Under the pieces are notes generated by a model. It was not told the origin of the DNA. It saw only the letters and a program-made list of their open reading frames with translations, and did no database searches. 64,000 nt of DNA from Typhlomys cinereus. Taxonomy: Eukaryota > Chordata > Mammalia > Rodentia > Platacanthomyidae. Shown piece after piece: positions 22,955 to 35,520 of this stretch; within the stretch, counting starts at the first letter, position 1; the number at the start of each line of letters is the position of its first letter. The position numbers were made by a program, and so were the translations under genes. The stretch spans positions 3,866,121 through 3,930,120 of the forward strand of contig JALPQD010000142.1 of the NCBI GenBank assembly GCA_023101885.1, written 5' to 3'.

Positions 22955-23178
22955 GAAAAAAGTCACTTGGGGCTGGAGAGATAGCAAACAGAAGATCCTG
23001 AGATCAGATCCCAGGTCCCATGTAAAAATGCCAGGCCAAACCAGCAGCAGCCTGCAGTTCTGGCCCTAGTGGACAGAGCCTGGGAAATCCCAGATCAAAG
23101 CAAGAAAGAGGTAGAAGCAATCCAGGATGATTTCCGAAGTCACCCTTGGGCCTCCATAGGTACACACAATTCCCTCTG

Positions 23179-23227
<49 letters not shown>

Positions 23228-23266
23228 TAAATATATAAACAAAAGAAAAAAAGAAAAAAGTCATTT
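22955..23266 (+). mobile_element. B2-superfamily SINE, older subfamily, with near-perfect TSD
   Basis: The element is about 22969-23252. Flanks GAAAAAAGTCACTT (22955-22968) and GAAAAAAGTCATTT (23253-23266) differ at one base. The head is internally deleted: GGGGCTGGAGAGATAGC runs straight to AAGATCCTGAGATCAG. The body matches the older type at 11494-11790 and ends in a (CA)n array (23181-23224). Confidence 0.8.
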
Positions 23267-24165
23267 TCAACAATGAATTTAAGTTATTTTAACAATGCCA
23301 ATATGTTCTCAAATTACAAGAGCAGTGAGTAGAAAGCATTAACAGAAGTTGACTGAAATTTTCTTCACAATTTTATCAGTTGAGAAGAAAACGGTTATGA
23401 CGCAGCCCAACAGTGCTCTAGCTGACAAAGGGCACTGGTCTGAGAAAAGCAGACACTTGCTCCTACCCAAGCACTTTTTCAACATTGTAGAGATTTTCTT
23501 CATAATTGAAGAAGCTGGAAGTGCACAATCCACAGCTCTACTCAAGGGAACTGAATGTGTATGGAACAGATGGGGAGTAAATACAAGCCTCTGGCTATTG
23601 CAACAGCACTGTGTTGTCTTTGGTGGTAACAGGTGAGGTGCTTCATAACGATACACAAACCAAGAAACTCCCAAGGCTCAACAAGATGAGAAAATAGATT
23701 GAAAAGAATTTTCAGGGTTGTGTAAGTGTCAAAGATGGGAGGGGGAGATTAAGTTGAATGATAATCAATTATATTAGAGTTGGAACATCCAAAGGAATCA
23801 TATTATAGAATGCAGGTTCAAGACTGCTCACGATGTAGATGAAAAGGGACATTTGAGAACTCAGCCCTGAAGAAGACACTTACACCACACTTCTAAGGCT
23901 TAGAAAACTTGGATGAAGTGGAAGAGAAGAGTTTAAAGACATGGAGAGGGCTGTTTCGGGCCGTCCTTTAAGAATATCATAACCTATGCTCTCATGAGTT
24001 ATATCAGCCTTGTTTGCAAAGGGTTCACATAAACTGATCAAGTTAATAGTCAATTATAGATTACTGCTAGCCTATTGCTACTGATAGAGCCTGAAGAAGG
24101 CCTGTCATTAATTTTAGTTGTATAAACTCTGCTGAGTTTGTCATGCTTCAACAGGGAACTTCAAA
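23267..24165. other. Non-coding stretch
   Basis: No repeat or gene can be recognised. The overlapping frames at 23339-23674 (both strands, about 100 codons) show no domain and look like chance. Confidence 0.35.
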
Positions 24166-24169
24166 CACA

Positions 24170-24365
24170 AGGTCACATAGACGGCCCTGGTTGAGACCAG
24201 TGGGTCACAAAACCAAAAGGTAGACATAATTATAAGAAAGATATCTGTAGGCAAGAAGATGGATCAATAGGAGTCATAGGGGGAGGTTCAAGGCTCAGGG
24301 TTGAGAACATTTGAGAACATTGCATACATATGTAAAGTTGTCAAAAACTCATTTTTAAAAGTAGA
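24170..24365 (+). mobile_element. Probable old L1 3'UTR end
   Basis: A purine-rich segment (GGGGGAGGTTCAAGG at about 24278) is followed by ACATATGTAAAGTTGTCAAAAACTC, resembling the 3' terminus of older rodent L1s, then an A-rich end. No ORF2 is visible. Confidence 0.4.
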
Positions 24366-25080
24366 AAAATAATAAGGAACAATTTCAAGACAATTTTAAA
24401 ATAGTTCATCATTAGTCAACAACCAAGCAAAATTCAGGAATGAACAAAATGTTCAAAACACCATCATAATCCTACTTTTACATGAGCACTTAATACTAAC
24501 CCAACTATCTCTATATCTGTGAGTTGGAATAACTGTGAATGACTTGAGTGTGGGACCGAGGAAAACAATGAAGTGCATGACAACTCTTAATAACAGGTTT
24601 ATCTAAGAAATTGAAAAGTGAAAGTGGCCACAAGGGACCTAAATACCCAGAGAACAGCAATTGCTGAAGTCAAGTGAATATTACTCTTCAAATCCTGACA
24701 AGTGTTTCTGTTGAGGACAGAACAAAGGACAAAAGCATAATGTTACAGAAGGAAGAATTATAGCATGGATTGTATAGAATGAAGACTATTCAGGAAATGC
24801 CTTTCTCTGATGTGTTAAAATGACCTCTGATGAGGTCAAATACAACCTTTAGAAGTCAGTGTTCTACAATGTGGGGTCAGGGATCACATTCAGTTCACCA
24901 TGTTTGCTTTCAGGCACCTTACTCACTGAGGCATCTTGCTAGTGTCTAGAAACACTATTTAACAGTATTCTTACTGACTTCACAGAATGTCCAAATAGGA
25001 CTTTTGTTTCATTTCCACTATAATAATACAAAGTTCAAGTGACGTTTCTAAGACACATCTATCATTTTACTTATCTATTA
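24366..25080. other. Non-coding DNA with a SINE remnant
   Basis: A decayed minus-strand B2-like head is suggested at about 24860-24950 (CCTTACTCACTGAGGCATCTTGC). Nothing else is recognisable. Confidence 0.35.
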
Positions 25081-25084
25081 TCTA

Positions 25085-25240
25085 TTGTCTATTTAACTAA
25101 ATACCTATCTACCAGTCATCTGTCTATCTCTCTCTCTCTCTCTCTGTCTGTCTGGATGTCTGTCTGGATATGTCTCAATGTCTGTCTGAATGTGTATCTG
25201 GATGTCTGTCTCTCTGCCTGTCTGCCTGAATGTCTGTACG

Positions 25241-25292
<52 letters not shown>

Positions 25293-25312
25293 CCTACCTA
25301 TCTATCTAGATA
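25085..25312. repeat. Compound (TCTG)/(TCTA) microsatellite
   Basis: Imperfect CTAT units, then (TC)n and interrupted TCTG/GGATGTCTG units at about 25120-25240, give way to a nearly pure (TCTA)n array at 25240-25290 with TACC variants at its end. It looks recently expanded and is probably polymorphic. The 92-codon frame across it is low complexity. Confidence 0.92.
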
Positions 25313-25319
25313 TCTAAAT

Positions 25320-27330
25320 GTCTAAATGCCTAAATAACATAGCTATCTGACTTTTATCATCTTTGACCTATTTATCTTTGTTCCTACTTACCTGTCACCT
25401 ATCTATCATCAATGTATCTATTCTATTATCATTTATCCATCAAATAATTCTGCTACATCCTTTTTTGAATAGTTTCAGACCTTAATTTCAGTCACTTTAT
25501 TTTAAGTAGACAATTTCAAGTATCTTCAAAAGGTCATTCACAAAAAAAAAAAAACCCTGAAATCTTGAAAAATTCTACAAACCAGAAGGAGCTAAATTTT
25601 CAGATTTTAATAGTTTTGCCCTCCTTCTCTTTCATTTAAAAGGCAAGTGCATGGAAAGACATTGTCAATGTGACTGCTGATCTGAACACTTAATATATTC
25701 CTAAGCTTTCTGCTCTCTCTCAAAGTAGAAGTTTGTATGCCAATCATTAAGTAACAAATTTATCAACTGTGATGCTAAAGACATAACCCAATCATTTCAG
25801 TGATATTTTATGAATATGTGTTCAAATCTCTGTACTGAAAAGAATGAGCTAACAGAGGACTTTGCTGTGCCCTGAGGCGGCCCAGTGGGCTGCAGCCACT
25901 GCACCTGTGGTGTGAGAGTCTATCTTAATTTGTACTTTCCCCTCAGGCTTCAAATCCATTTTTTAAAAGAGACTGAAACAATAACTAAAGGGATTTGCAC
26001 CCCAATAAAATCACCCCTTTGAATGACATAACTCAACTGTTTCTCTAATGAGCAGAAACAAATGTCAACTCAGCTACCTGGACCTAGCCATCGAATTTAG
26101 GTAATTATTTCCCAATCAAAAAAGAACATCCTGTTTTCCTTTGCCGTGTTCTGGTATCTGTTAGCTTTACTTTTTATAGCTTTAATTGAAATTTCATAAT
26201 CACAGAGTTCAAATGCAAAACAGATTTGACTCAGTGCTCTGGAACTGTATCAAGCCCATAGAATGCTGCTTTTTTATATATAGAGAGAGATCAATAACAA
26301 CAACAACAAAATTCCTGGGCTTTTATTAGATTTTGTGCTGATTCTTGGTGTAAGACTTTCTGCTTGAAGGATGCATGCTATTAAAGAACAGCCTGAGGCT
26401 AAACTCAACTGGGTTGAGTGGAAGAGGCAGGTGAACTCACCTAGATTATAGGTTTAGCTAGTTTATTGGAGAATTTAAGAGGAAAAAAAAAAAACAGAAG
26501 AGAAGCACTTGGGATTCAGCAAATGCCAAAACGAATTTGGAACAAATGTGCTGTGAAGTGATGTGTGTTTTTAAAAGAAATGTAGTCCATGTTTCTGACT
26601 CATTTACAATGACCTTATCAAAATGTCATGTAATGAAAGTTATTCAGGGTCCAATAATTCTTTTGAGCTTCTAAACAGTATTTCAAAACATTTTTTCTGG
26701 TTTGATTATAAATGAACTCAAATTCCAAAAGGTCCAACAAGGTCAATAAAATTCTCAAGAGTCATCGCATTAAAAAAGAATTTAAACTCTGCAATTTTTC
26801 CTTTCTTTCCTGAGTCATTAAAATGGTTATGGGTGTTTAATTCAGTTGGAGACTTTGGATTGCATAATTAGAGACAATCAAACAAAATCAAGGAAAAGCT
26901 CCTAGGAATAGATTTTTAAGCTTATTTTGTACATTCATTATTCATTGTAAAAAATGTCTTCTAACTTTCATCCGCTTTTTGTGCTAGTAGTTTCTTAATG
27001 CTTCCTTGGGAATTGAAAAGAAGTTACCACAAGATATGGTGTTGCAGAATTAAAGTTTTGATTCCCTGATACTTTGCACATTCCATATTTTATATGTTAT
27101 TCTCATGTAAAACATATTATTACATTTGCATGTTATTCTCATGTAAAACAAAGAATAGAGGTGGAGATTATTGTGGTAATTTAGTTTAAACCCTCAGAAT
27201 TGCCATGGACAAAAATTACATCTTAAGAAATTTCAATCATCTGCCCAGGGGGCTATTAATGATATTAGTGTTTAGCAGCAGAATTACCTTCACTGCCATA
27301 AAGGTTCTCCAAATGCTTCCAACATGATGC
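25320..27330. other. Repeat-poor block, possible conserved non-coding DNA
   Basis: About 2 kb contains no SINE, L1 or LTR signature that I can see, unlike most of the window. It has no long reading frame, so it is not an obvious exon. Candidate conserved non-exonic DNA is only an inference from the lack of insertions. Confidence 0.35.
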
Positions 27331-28260
27331 AATGTAATATCCTAAAACATGTTCATCTTTTTTTCTAAACTTGTCAAACCTACTGTCAGTTTGGTCAGAA
27401 ATCCAGGTTATTATTGACAGGTCTGAGCATGGAAGCCTTCTGTGTAGACTTCAGCAAATTCCTAATTCCCAGTCTTTGTTCTATGTCTTCTTCTCTTCAA
27501 TCTGTTGGCCACCCAGGAGTAAGGGTTACCCAAAAAGCCTTGTCAATCCCTTGCTTGACACCACCCATCAGCTATTGCATTTGAGTGAAGTCTCTACTAT
27601 AGCCTATAGAAGCTGGTAATGATCCAGAATTAGTCAATGTATCCCAGTCCTCGCTGTTGTGCTCCCTCAGTCACGCTGACTCCTGTACTATTCCCAGAGT
27701 TCTGAGCCAAACTCAGAGACTCTGAACTTGTTCCTTTTATAGAAAATATTGTTTGCCCAACTAGCCATAGTGCCTTTTATTGTCATTTAGGGTATCCTCT
27801 ATGTCACCTCCCAAGAGGAGTTTTTCTCCTCTCCTCCATTGAAAGAGTTCATCATACTTCTTTGTCTTTACTTTGTTAAGTTTGTGGGATATTTGCTTCT
27901 TTCATATTTCACATACCTGTAGACTCCTCTGTATATCTCTCAGACATCTCTTATAATCCCTGATCCTGTGTGGAGGAATTATTGATTTCTGTTTCTTGGC
28001 ATACTGAACAGCAGTGTGGTGGACTATGGGATGATCTCCACTACTCATTGCCACATTGTTTCAGTTAAATCCTTTGAGTTTAGCAATAATGAGATTGTGC
28101 TATATTTTATAGTCTTTTATTTAATAGTCACTACCAAATTGAGCCATGATGGTCTTCCAATCATCAGTGGCCATGAACAGTATAGATAATCTTAGATAAT
28201 AAAGAATTTCAAGAAATTCTTTCTGTAATAGTGAATGATTAATAAAGACAAGGAGAACTG
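27331..28260 (-). mobile_element. Possible very old L1-related segment
   Basis: The part 28078-28250 is similar to 30382-30540: GAGTTTA-CAATA, then TTAATAGTCACTACCAAATTGAGCCATGATGG against TGATAGTCATCATTAAATAGAGCCATGATAT. The second copy adjoins an L1-3'UTR-like region, so both are probably old L1 remnants. No gene is recognised; the 82-codon frame at 27371-27619 has no domain. Confidence 0.35.
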
Positions 28261-29840
28261 AAAGAAAAAGTAATGCAATCAGCAAAGGACAATCTTATCC
28301 TAAAAACTATCTATACCTTCTCATTTTTCTAATTTCTTTGGACTTAAAATGAAGACTGTGTGGTTATAAAATCAGTGCTATTAGAACATGGCTATTTGCT
28401 TTCAAATGCTAGTAAATACTGGTTGTTTTTGTCTATATGATGACTATATATTGAACAATTATACCTAAAAGTCAGGCTAGTTACATATATATCTATATTG
28501 ATAGGAAATTATATGATCTATCTAAAAAGTTTAGTAGAAATACAGATTCACAGAAAGTAGTGAAGATGGTAATTTCATTATCATACAATTTCAAACTTAT
28601 GTCACTCTCTATCACATATATATCAATCATCTTTGTTGCTTGGTTCAACAAGGCTGACAAAATTAGAAATAGTGAGGTAATAAATTATGAGTGTCACCTA
28701 GGGTCATATGTGTTATTTATAGGATTGGTGAAGGCTGGAGGTGATGTCCATGTCATTAAGTGTATATGATAATAGAAAGGAAATATGATCATAATTAATT
28801 ATACATTCTGAATCTCTGAAACTGTGCTCATTATGAGATCTTTTTCAGCAGCAAAAATTGTGCTTAGATTTATTTCTGAACCGGTCATAATGTAGGTTAA
28901 AATTTTCTAACATTCCAGTCCTAATGGATGCACCTAATCCACTTAATACAAATTATGTTTATTGAATATTAGTATGCGAAAAGAACCCTTTAAAAACCTG
29001 CAGCTAGCTGCATGTCAGCCAGCTACCAGTTTGGAAGCGAAGCTGAGAGCCATTCACTTTTGATAGTTCTGATAGTTGATGTATATGATCAGTTGGCCTT
29101 GAAGGCAATTGAAGTAAGACTGGTCAAATACCAGGGAAATTGCCTTAAGAATACTCAGAAGCACTGTGGTAAAACTATATCAGAAAGAACAAAACTAATT
29201 AACATTGGGAGCAATGTGAGTTGAGTTGTACCACCTACAGCTGGTACAACTCTGATTAACTTAAAAAAGTGTAATGATGTGCATGACCTATCCCTTCTCT
29301 AAGAAGACTCATTGTAAGACAAGAAGACTCTGCATGCAGTTAGATAGGTTAATTGCAAACTTCCAGTTCTTACTCGAAGTAGATAAGTCATTCCATCAAA
29401 AATGAACAATAAAGTTGTCAGCAAAGGCAGGAAAGTATATTTTAATAGCCCAGATTCTTTGTTTTCAATTTGTTTATTTAGATATCAACTCCTGTTATGT
29501 TTAGCATGCTAGATTAGCTTCCATAGCCTAAAGATATTGCATAAATGCTGTCTTTATGGCAAACTGAAATTCTTGGAATCATACCAGGAAACAATTTGAA
29601 GCAAGATCCATATTTGGAGAACATATTTTCAACGACAGTATTTTCAAAGTAGAATGCTTCCTAGAAAAAGTTTTTGGAGAAACAAGATTTTTCTCATGTA
29701 GTCATAAAGTAATAAGGGACATAAAAACTGAAGTCATTTTTGAAATTAGTAAGTAGCTACTGTGGAAGAAAGGAGAAACACTTTTCTAAATTTTATTTTG
29801 TTATTTTAAAGATTCAATCATGAATAAAGTGAATTTATGT
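28261..29840. other. Non-coding stretch
   Basis: AT-rich sequence. Small frames of about 70 codons at 28560 and 29012 show no recognisable motif. I see no repeat family. Confidence 0.35.
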
Positions 29841-29844
29841 TGTT

Positions 29845-30620
29845 TTCACCCCTTATTTATCAATTATATTTTCTCCTATTATTCCCATTACAACCCTTTC
29901 TTCTCTATCAGTCTCCTTGCTACTTTCATGTCTTCTTGAGTGTATCATCTCTGATACACTCTGAGTTTCATCTGAGTTGTTTTTGATAGCATTTTCCTTG
30001 GAATCTGCTGTGATATGAATTATGCCTCAGTGGGTATAGTGCAAAGAAAAGCATTAACCCCTTCAGTGAGAATATGGAGCATCTTGAGATCTTTTTGCTT
30101 CCATTGCAGAATATTGACATGCCAACCTTGTGCAGGTGTTTTAGAATTATATGTATCTGAATTATATTCACAAATGCAACAGTCCCTTCATTTCTAAAAA
30201 ATCTTGTCTTTTCACATCCTTCCTCAAATTTTGGCACTTGTATCTTATCATACCTTCCTCATGATGTTCACTGAAACTGTATCTATAAGGAATCCAAAGG
30301 AAATTTTTCATTTGGGGAGATAGCCAGTCTCATCTCAAGTACTAATTAACACATTCCTTCAATTCCTTCAATTCAATTTTGTGAGTTTACCAATATTGGG
30401 ATTCTATTGACATATTATAGTTGCTTATTTGATAGTCATCATTAAATAGAGCCATGATATTCTTCTAATCACCATCATCCATGAATCGTGCAATGAATTC
30501 TATATAACAAGGAATTTCTAGAACTTCTTTGTATAAGGTTAAATTGCTTACAGATAAGTCCAAACTTAAGTCCAGTCTTAGAAGAAAGAGCTTAGGAATT
30601 CTTATAGGTAACTGGTTACC
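29845..30620 (-). mobile_element. Old L1 3'UTR-like segment
   Basis: The plus strand is pyrimidine-rich (CTCCTATTATTCCCATTACAACCC.. at about 29873, then CTTTCTTCTCTATCAGTCTCC), like minus-strand L1 3'UTRs. Its right part is similar to 28078-28250. It is strongly decayed. Confidence 0.45.
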
Positions 30621-30639
30621 AATACTAGCCCTAAAGTCT

Positions 30640-30830
30640 CTCTGGGTTTGGAGACCCACCCAGGCTCAAAAGAGTAATCTGGAAAAGTGATCAAAATGAT
30701 TCCTGTTATCATCCTTGGGAGTCCACATGCATGCTGTATACACTCATGTGCACATTCAACCTCTCACACATGCATGAACACCTATCCACATGAAAACACA
30801 CACACACATGAAAGAAAATAAAATGAAATT
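30640..30830 (+). mobile_element. Headless B2-like SINE remnant
   Basis: The piece AAAATGATTCCTGTTATCATCC followed by TTGGGAGTCCACATGC and a (CACA) tail parallels the 3' half of the older SINE type (GATGATTCCCGAAGTCACCC). The tRNA-like head is absent or unrecognisable. Confidence 0.5.
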
Positions 30831-31064
30831 TTAAACATAGATAAGTCTAACTGCATTTAAAAAAACAAGAAATAGATCATATAGCTTCAAACAAGATGAA
30901 GGCATTATATTAAAGGGGTTTTGTAGAAAGTAGAGAGTTGATTTAAGGGAAATAGGCTTAGGAATAGAAGGATAGATTTAAGATCTTTGATTTGAAGTAT
31001 GCAAGTTGGATACAGGTATCAATTTGAAATTGAAGGCTGAGATTTTTGGGCACATCTGTTAAGA

Positions 31065-31075
31065 CAATGAAAGTG
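31065..31075. repeat. Target-site duplication, left copy, of 5'-inverted L1
   Basis: CAATGAAAGTG here is repeated exactly at 33564-33574 beyond the poly(A) of the plus-strand L1 3'UTR. It defines a single insertion of about 2.5 kb. Confidence 0.8.
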
Positions 31076-33563
31076 TCTGGAATACTTCACTCAATATAAT
31101 TATTTCTAATTCTATCCATTTTCTGGCAAATTTCATTAATTCATATTTTTTCATGGATGAGTAGTATTCCATTATATAAATGTACCGCATTTTCATTATC
31201 CATTCATCAACTGCTGGGTATTTGGGTTGATTCCATGACTTTGCTAATGTAAATAATACTGCAAAGACCATGGTTGTGCTTGTGTCACTGCAGTGAATTT
31301 CTGCATTATAGGGAATTATTCCCAGTAGTTGCATAGCACCGTCATATGACATTTCAATTCTTAACTTTTTTAGAAATCACCATACTGATCACCAGAGTGT
31401 TTGTATAAGCCTGCATTCCCACCAGAAATTTATGAGAGTTCTGTCATAGTTAGGCACAGATATCAACATGACAGTTGAAGGTTTGAGCTCTTGGCACATT
31501 TGTAGAGAACTTGTGGTTGAGTTAAGCCCAGAGCAAACCTGTAAGAGATTGCCTAGCTGATAGGGAAGGCCCAATCCATGGTGGGTAGCACTAGGTCCTG
31601 AACAGGTGAATAAAATACTGAGAGCTAGTTAAGGAAGTCGGATCCCTATGTATACTTGGCGAAACATGCTGATCTGGCAAGTATCATCCCTCTCTCAGCC
31701 ATTACGTAGAGATGGTGTGGACAGTTCCCTCAGCTCTGGTGTTGGTATGAGCTCTCGTATCAAGCTTGATTGAGAATTGTAACCAGAAAATCATAAAAGA
31801 CTATAAACCCCTTGTTCCCTTAAGCCATGCAGGTGAACTGCAACAAGTTCCCTTCTCTCCACATCCTCTCCAGCATCCTTACCAGGGTGAGATGATATCT
31901 CAGGGTAGTTTTTGATTTGCATTTCCCTCATGACTAGGGATGTGGAGCATTTTTTAAGATATATTCATTAGACATTTTGATTTTGTCCCCGGAAAAGTTT
32001 TGTTTGAGTTCTGAGGCCCATTTTCTAATTGGGATATTTTTCTCCTTGATGTTTAGATTTTTAAGTTCTTTGCACACTCTGGATGGTAGAGCTCTATCAT
32101 ATATGTGGTTAGTGAATATTTTCTCCCATTCTGTAGGTTGCCTTTTTGCTCGGTTTACAGTCTCTTTAGCAGAATAGAAGTTCTTTAATCTCATAAGATC
32201 ACATTAGTTGAGTGTTGGTTTTAGTGCCTGTGCCATTGGATTTCCATTTAGGAACTGTTGGCTTAGCCCAATCACCTCAAGGGAGTTCCCTACCCTTTAA
32301 ACTAGGGTTTTTATAGTGTCTGACCTAATATTAAGATCCTTGATTTTATTGAGTAAACTATCCCAGACATGGAAATTTAGATTCCATATGTACTCCTTAA
32401 TAAGTGGATCCTAGTTCCAAACCCACTTAATGACATATTCAAAAGTAAATATCTGTAATACCTACTATAATTAAAAAGGATTATAAACAAGAGGGAAGGA
32501 AAACAAGGACCTCAAAAGAAAGGAATAGGGTATCATGCTTCAGTATAGAAAATAGGCCATGGTCAAGTATTGCATGTAAATAGCAAGACATCTGTTGCAG
32601 CTCACTCTCACTTCCCTTCTTGGTTACTTGGGACTGAACAGGTTTCATCTCACCAATCAGGAAGGATATAGGGACTGGGCAGATAGATGGTAACCATCCA
32701 GCATGGGACACTGCCTCCCCCCCCACACACACACACACACTGCTATGTCCTACTCTTATTCTTCCATCTACATTTGAGTCTCCTCTTACATTAAAATCTT
32801 CATTTAAATAGTCTTTTATCTTTGGTTAGGAGGTGACTTTCAATACCATTTGGGATACAGCCAAGGGCAGTGCAGGACAAGCAAAACTGAAAACAACAAC
32901 AAACCATAATTCAGAACACCAAAGACCCTACATTATTCACCTGGAACCAGACCAGCCAATTATCTCTTCATCCCAAAGCTCAGGGAACCTTGTGGAAGAG
33001 CAGATGGTAAGATTGCAGCAGCCTAAAGATGAGAAGGACTGATAATAGGCAAGACACTCCACACAAGTTAGACCTGCAACAGCCAACATATTAGAACTGC
33101 AGCAGCCAGGATAAGACTTTTCCTGACCTGCACAATGGCTGACATGCCAAAAACTCTCCACAGTCTAGCAGAGATCACAGAGGAGGATGGTCTAAGCAGT
33201 AGGATCCTTAAAGGCAAGGGATTAATCAGTCATAATAGAGTAGCCAATACTAATGGGGAGCCCAAGAAGGGGCTCCAGGCTACGCCACTGAGTCCTGAAT
33301 CCTCACTAGGGTGGAGTACTCAGAGGGAGGTTTGGCGTTCACACAAAAGGATGCTCCAGGAAATGGGTGGGAGGAAGGAGGAGTCACTGGGAGAGGGGGA
33401 GGGAGGCAGGGCAGGAGTGAAAGGAAAGAGGGAAGTGGGGAAGACTGCAATGGGGGACTATGGGGAACTGGAGGGGGAGGGGATACCTTTAGAGCTTGTA
33501 TGATTAGGAGAAAAATAAAATGTGGGAGAAAAAATAAAATAAAATGAATAATTTTTTAAAAAG
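31076..33563 (+). mobile_element. L1 insertion with 5' inversion (twin priming) and nested LTR
   Basis: The left part (31076-31441 and 31851-about 32345) is L1 ORF2 on the minus strand. The right part (about 32345-33545) is the L1 end and 3'UTR on the plus strand, with a purine tract and A-rich tail. In L1 coordinates the two parts abut: the inverted part ends at the motif GGAATACTTCAC and the normal part starts at AAACTATCCC, which are neighbouring sites in the full-length copy. The whole lies between identical 11-bp duplications. This is the standard outcome of twin priming. A solo LTR (31442-31845) later landed in the inverted part. Residual frames (for example 31059-31352 and 31934-32194, minus) are ORF2 pieces. 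Confidence 0.85.
31442..31845 (+). mobile_element. Solo LTR inside the inverted L1
   Basis: A 404-bp unit begins TG (TGTCATAGTTAGGC) and ends CA (GCAACA), and is flanked by the 5-bp duplication AGTTC (31437-31441 and 31846-31850). L1 ORF2 reads continuously across it once it is ignored. It is the same family as 251-675: shared GGTTTGAGCTCTKGGCACAT, GAGTTRAGCCCAGAGC and CTTGTTCCCTTAAGC segments. It is non-coding. Confidence 0.85.
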
Positions 33564-33574
33564 CAATGAAAGTG
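33564..33574. repeat. Target-site duplication, right copy, of 5'-inverted L1
   Basis: Exact 11-bp match to 31065-31075. Confidence 0.8.
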
Positions 33575-35504
33575 AAGGCAAACACCAAATAAACCTAGAG
33601 GAGTTATCTGATGAGTGAGGATTCAGTCATGGTGGGTGGGACCTTTCTCTAGGCAGGTGGATGAGATGGAGAGAGTTGGTCAAATGTTTTGTTATGCTTC
33701 AGCATAAAGACATTTTTTTAAGTGAGAGAGTATGCCCCTCTGTCATATTTGAGTCCTTGTATTGTGTGGCAAGTTTCTTCTACTGTTGATCTTGGAATGA
33801 AATCTCCTGCCATATTGATGAAATGGAACCAATATTGTAAGCAAAAATGAATACCTTTCCCCTTACTTGCTTGGTCTTATTTTCATCCAACAATAGGATG
33901 GAATCTTCCAAAAACATCTCTTTGGATATATTTTTTCCAAAGTCAGTAAACCAGAGTTCTGATAACAGTTAAAGAAATGCTAATTCTGTGCAGAATCAGG
34001 CTGAGGAAAGTGTGGTAATAAATATGCCAGCATTCCTTCCCCACTCTCTTTCCAGCTTGTCAGAAATTCCCATTTGCAACTGATTCTACTCACTATATCA
34101 ATTCCATCTCAATGGAAAAAATGAAGACATGAAGAATGAAGAAAAATGAATGAAGAAAATAAAGAAAAATGAAGAAATATCTGGAAAAATAAAACAGAAG
34201 GTGTAGGACAGAGTTCATTTCCTAAAATACTGAAATCCATCAGCAACTTATACCCCAAACACTTTAAGATTCCATCACAAGCAGGTAAATTGTGTGAGTA
34301 CATTTGTATATATCTTAGTCTAATAAAGAATGACTCCTTCTTCTTAGATGAACTGGCCTTTTGAGTCATTTTGATTTTTTTCAGATAGAATGTTTATAAA
34401 TTTATCAGCATCATCCATGGTGGAATAGGAATCTATGTATGTTTGTGGCAACTATGCACAAGGAAGGAACAGAGGAATTAATAAAAAGACTCTTAATTGT
34501 GAAGGGCTCTCCAAACATCTAAGTACAAGCTTTCACAGATGCTGACTGAGGCTACACATTCCAAGTGTCTCTCAGACCCAGGTGGAGAAAGCTGGCAAAT
34601 ACCCGACACACTAATGTTTCCTACTAGCATCTAAATTGTTTATTTCAATTAACTGTCCGTATGCTAATTATAACTTGATGTGTGATGAGGACTATAAAAT
34701 AAAAGATCAATTACAATAGTGAGTATAAAGAGAGGACTTTTGAATATCCCATTATGTCCTGATTGGATTATTTATAATCATTACAACTGATGACCTTTGT
34801 AATTAATTTATCTTGTGTATAAAACTTAATTCTATAATAAAATGAAATGATTTTAAAAAGTTAAGTAGATTTTGTGATATTATCAAAATAACATACATAT
34901 TAAATATTATTCTAATATTGTAATATAAGCTATAAATTTGGACAATGACAAATATAAACTAATAATTATATAGGATTATTTAACATATTATAAATAGATT
35001 CTTCTGTAATTCTAGTTCTGGAAAGATGGAGCAGAACTCTATGCCCTTTTATGGCCACTAGGCAAAAATGAAACACTTCATCCTCAAGAAAAGCAATAGA
35101 AGAACTTGCATGAAGGAGAGAGAAATGAAGACTGAATGAGGACCAATACAGCCATGATGAAATATTTGGTATATTTTTGCTCCCAAGTGAAGATAACTTA
35201 GTGTTGGAAGAGTGGGTTGCCAATGAAAAACAAGAGATACTGAAAAAATGTGCTACCACACATACACATTCTCTCCAGAGAAACCACCTTTAAAATGTTA
35301 ACTGAGCAAGACCAAAACTATTAGATAATATGTCCTTTAGTCAAATACTGTTAAATAAAATCTGTTCCTTCTATTGCAATATCAGCAGAAAGACCTAAGG
35401 AGACAGTCTGGACTATGATTTTACAAGATTTCCTAACTGTCAAGCAAGAGTCACAATAGAGAAGACAAGAATAAGTACCTGCATATACGACAAACTGTAT
35501 ACTC
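33575..35504. other. Non-coding flank of the EEF1A1 retrocopy
   Basis: About 1.9 kb of AT-rich DNA. No promoter, CpG island or repeat is recognisable immediately upstream of the retrocopy. Frames such as 34966-35259 (minus, 97 codons) have no recognisable motif. Confidence 0.4.
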
Positions 35505-35519
35505 AAGAATTCATATGTT
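35505..35519. repeat. Target-site duplication, left copy, of EEF1A1 retrocopy
   Basis: AAGAATTCATATGTT is repeated exactly at 37263-37277, after the poly(A) tract. Confidence 0.95.
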
Positions 35520-35520
35520 G

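Noticed and set aside
25120..25312. Regular repeats resembling a CRISPR array
   Set aside because: These are contiguous 4-bp microsatellite units without unique spacers, in a eukaryotic context.
33135..33503. 122-codon plus-strand frame
   Set aside because: It lies in the L1 3'UTR, and its Gly/Glu-rich half is the purine tract.
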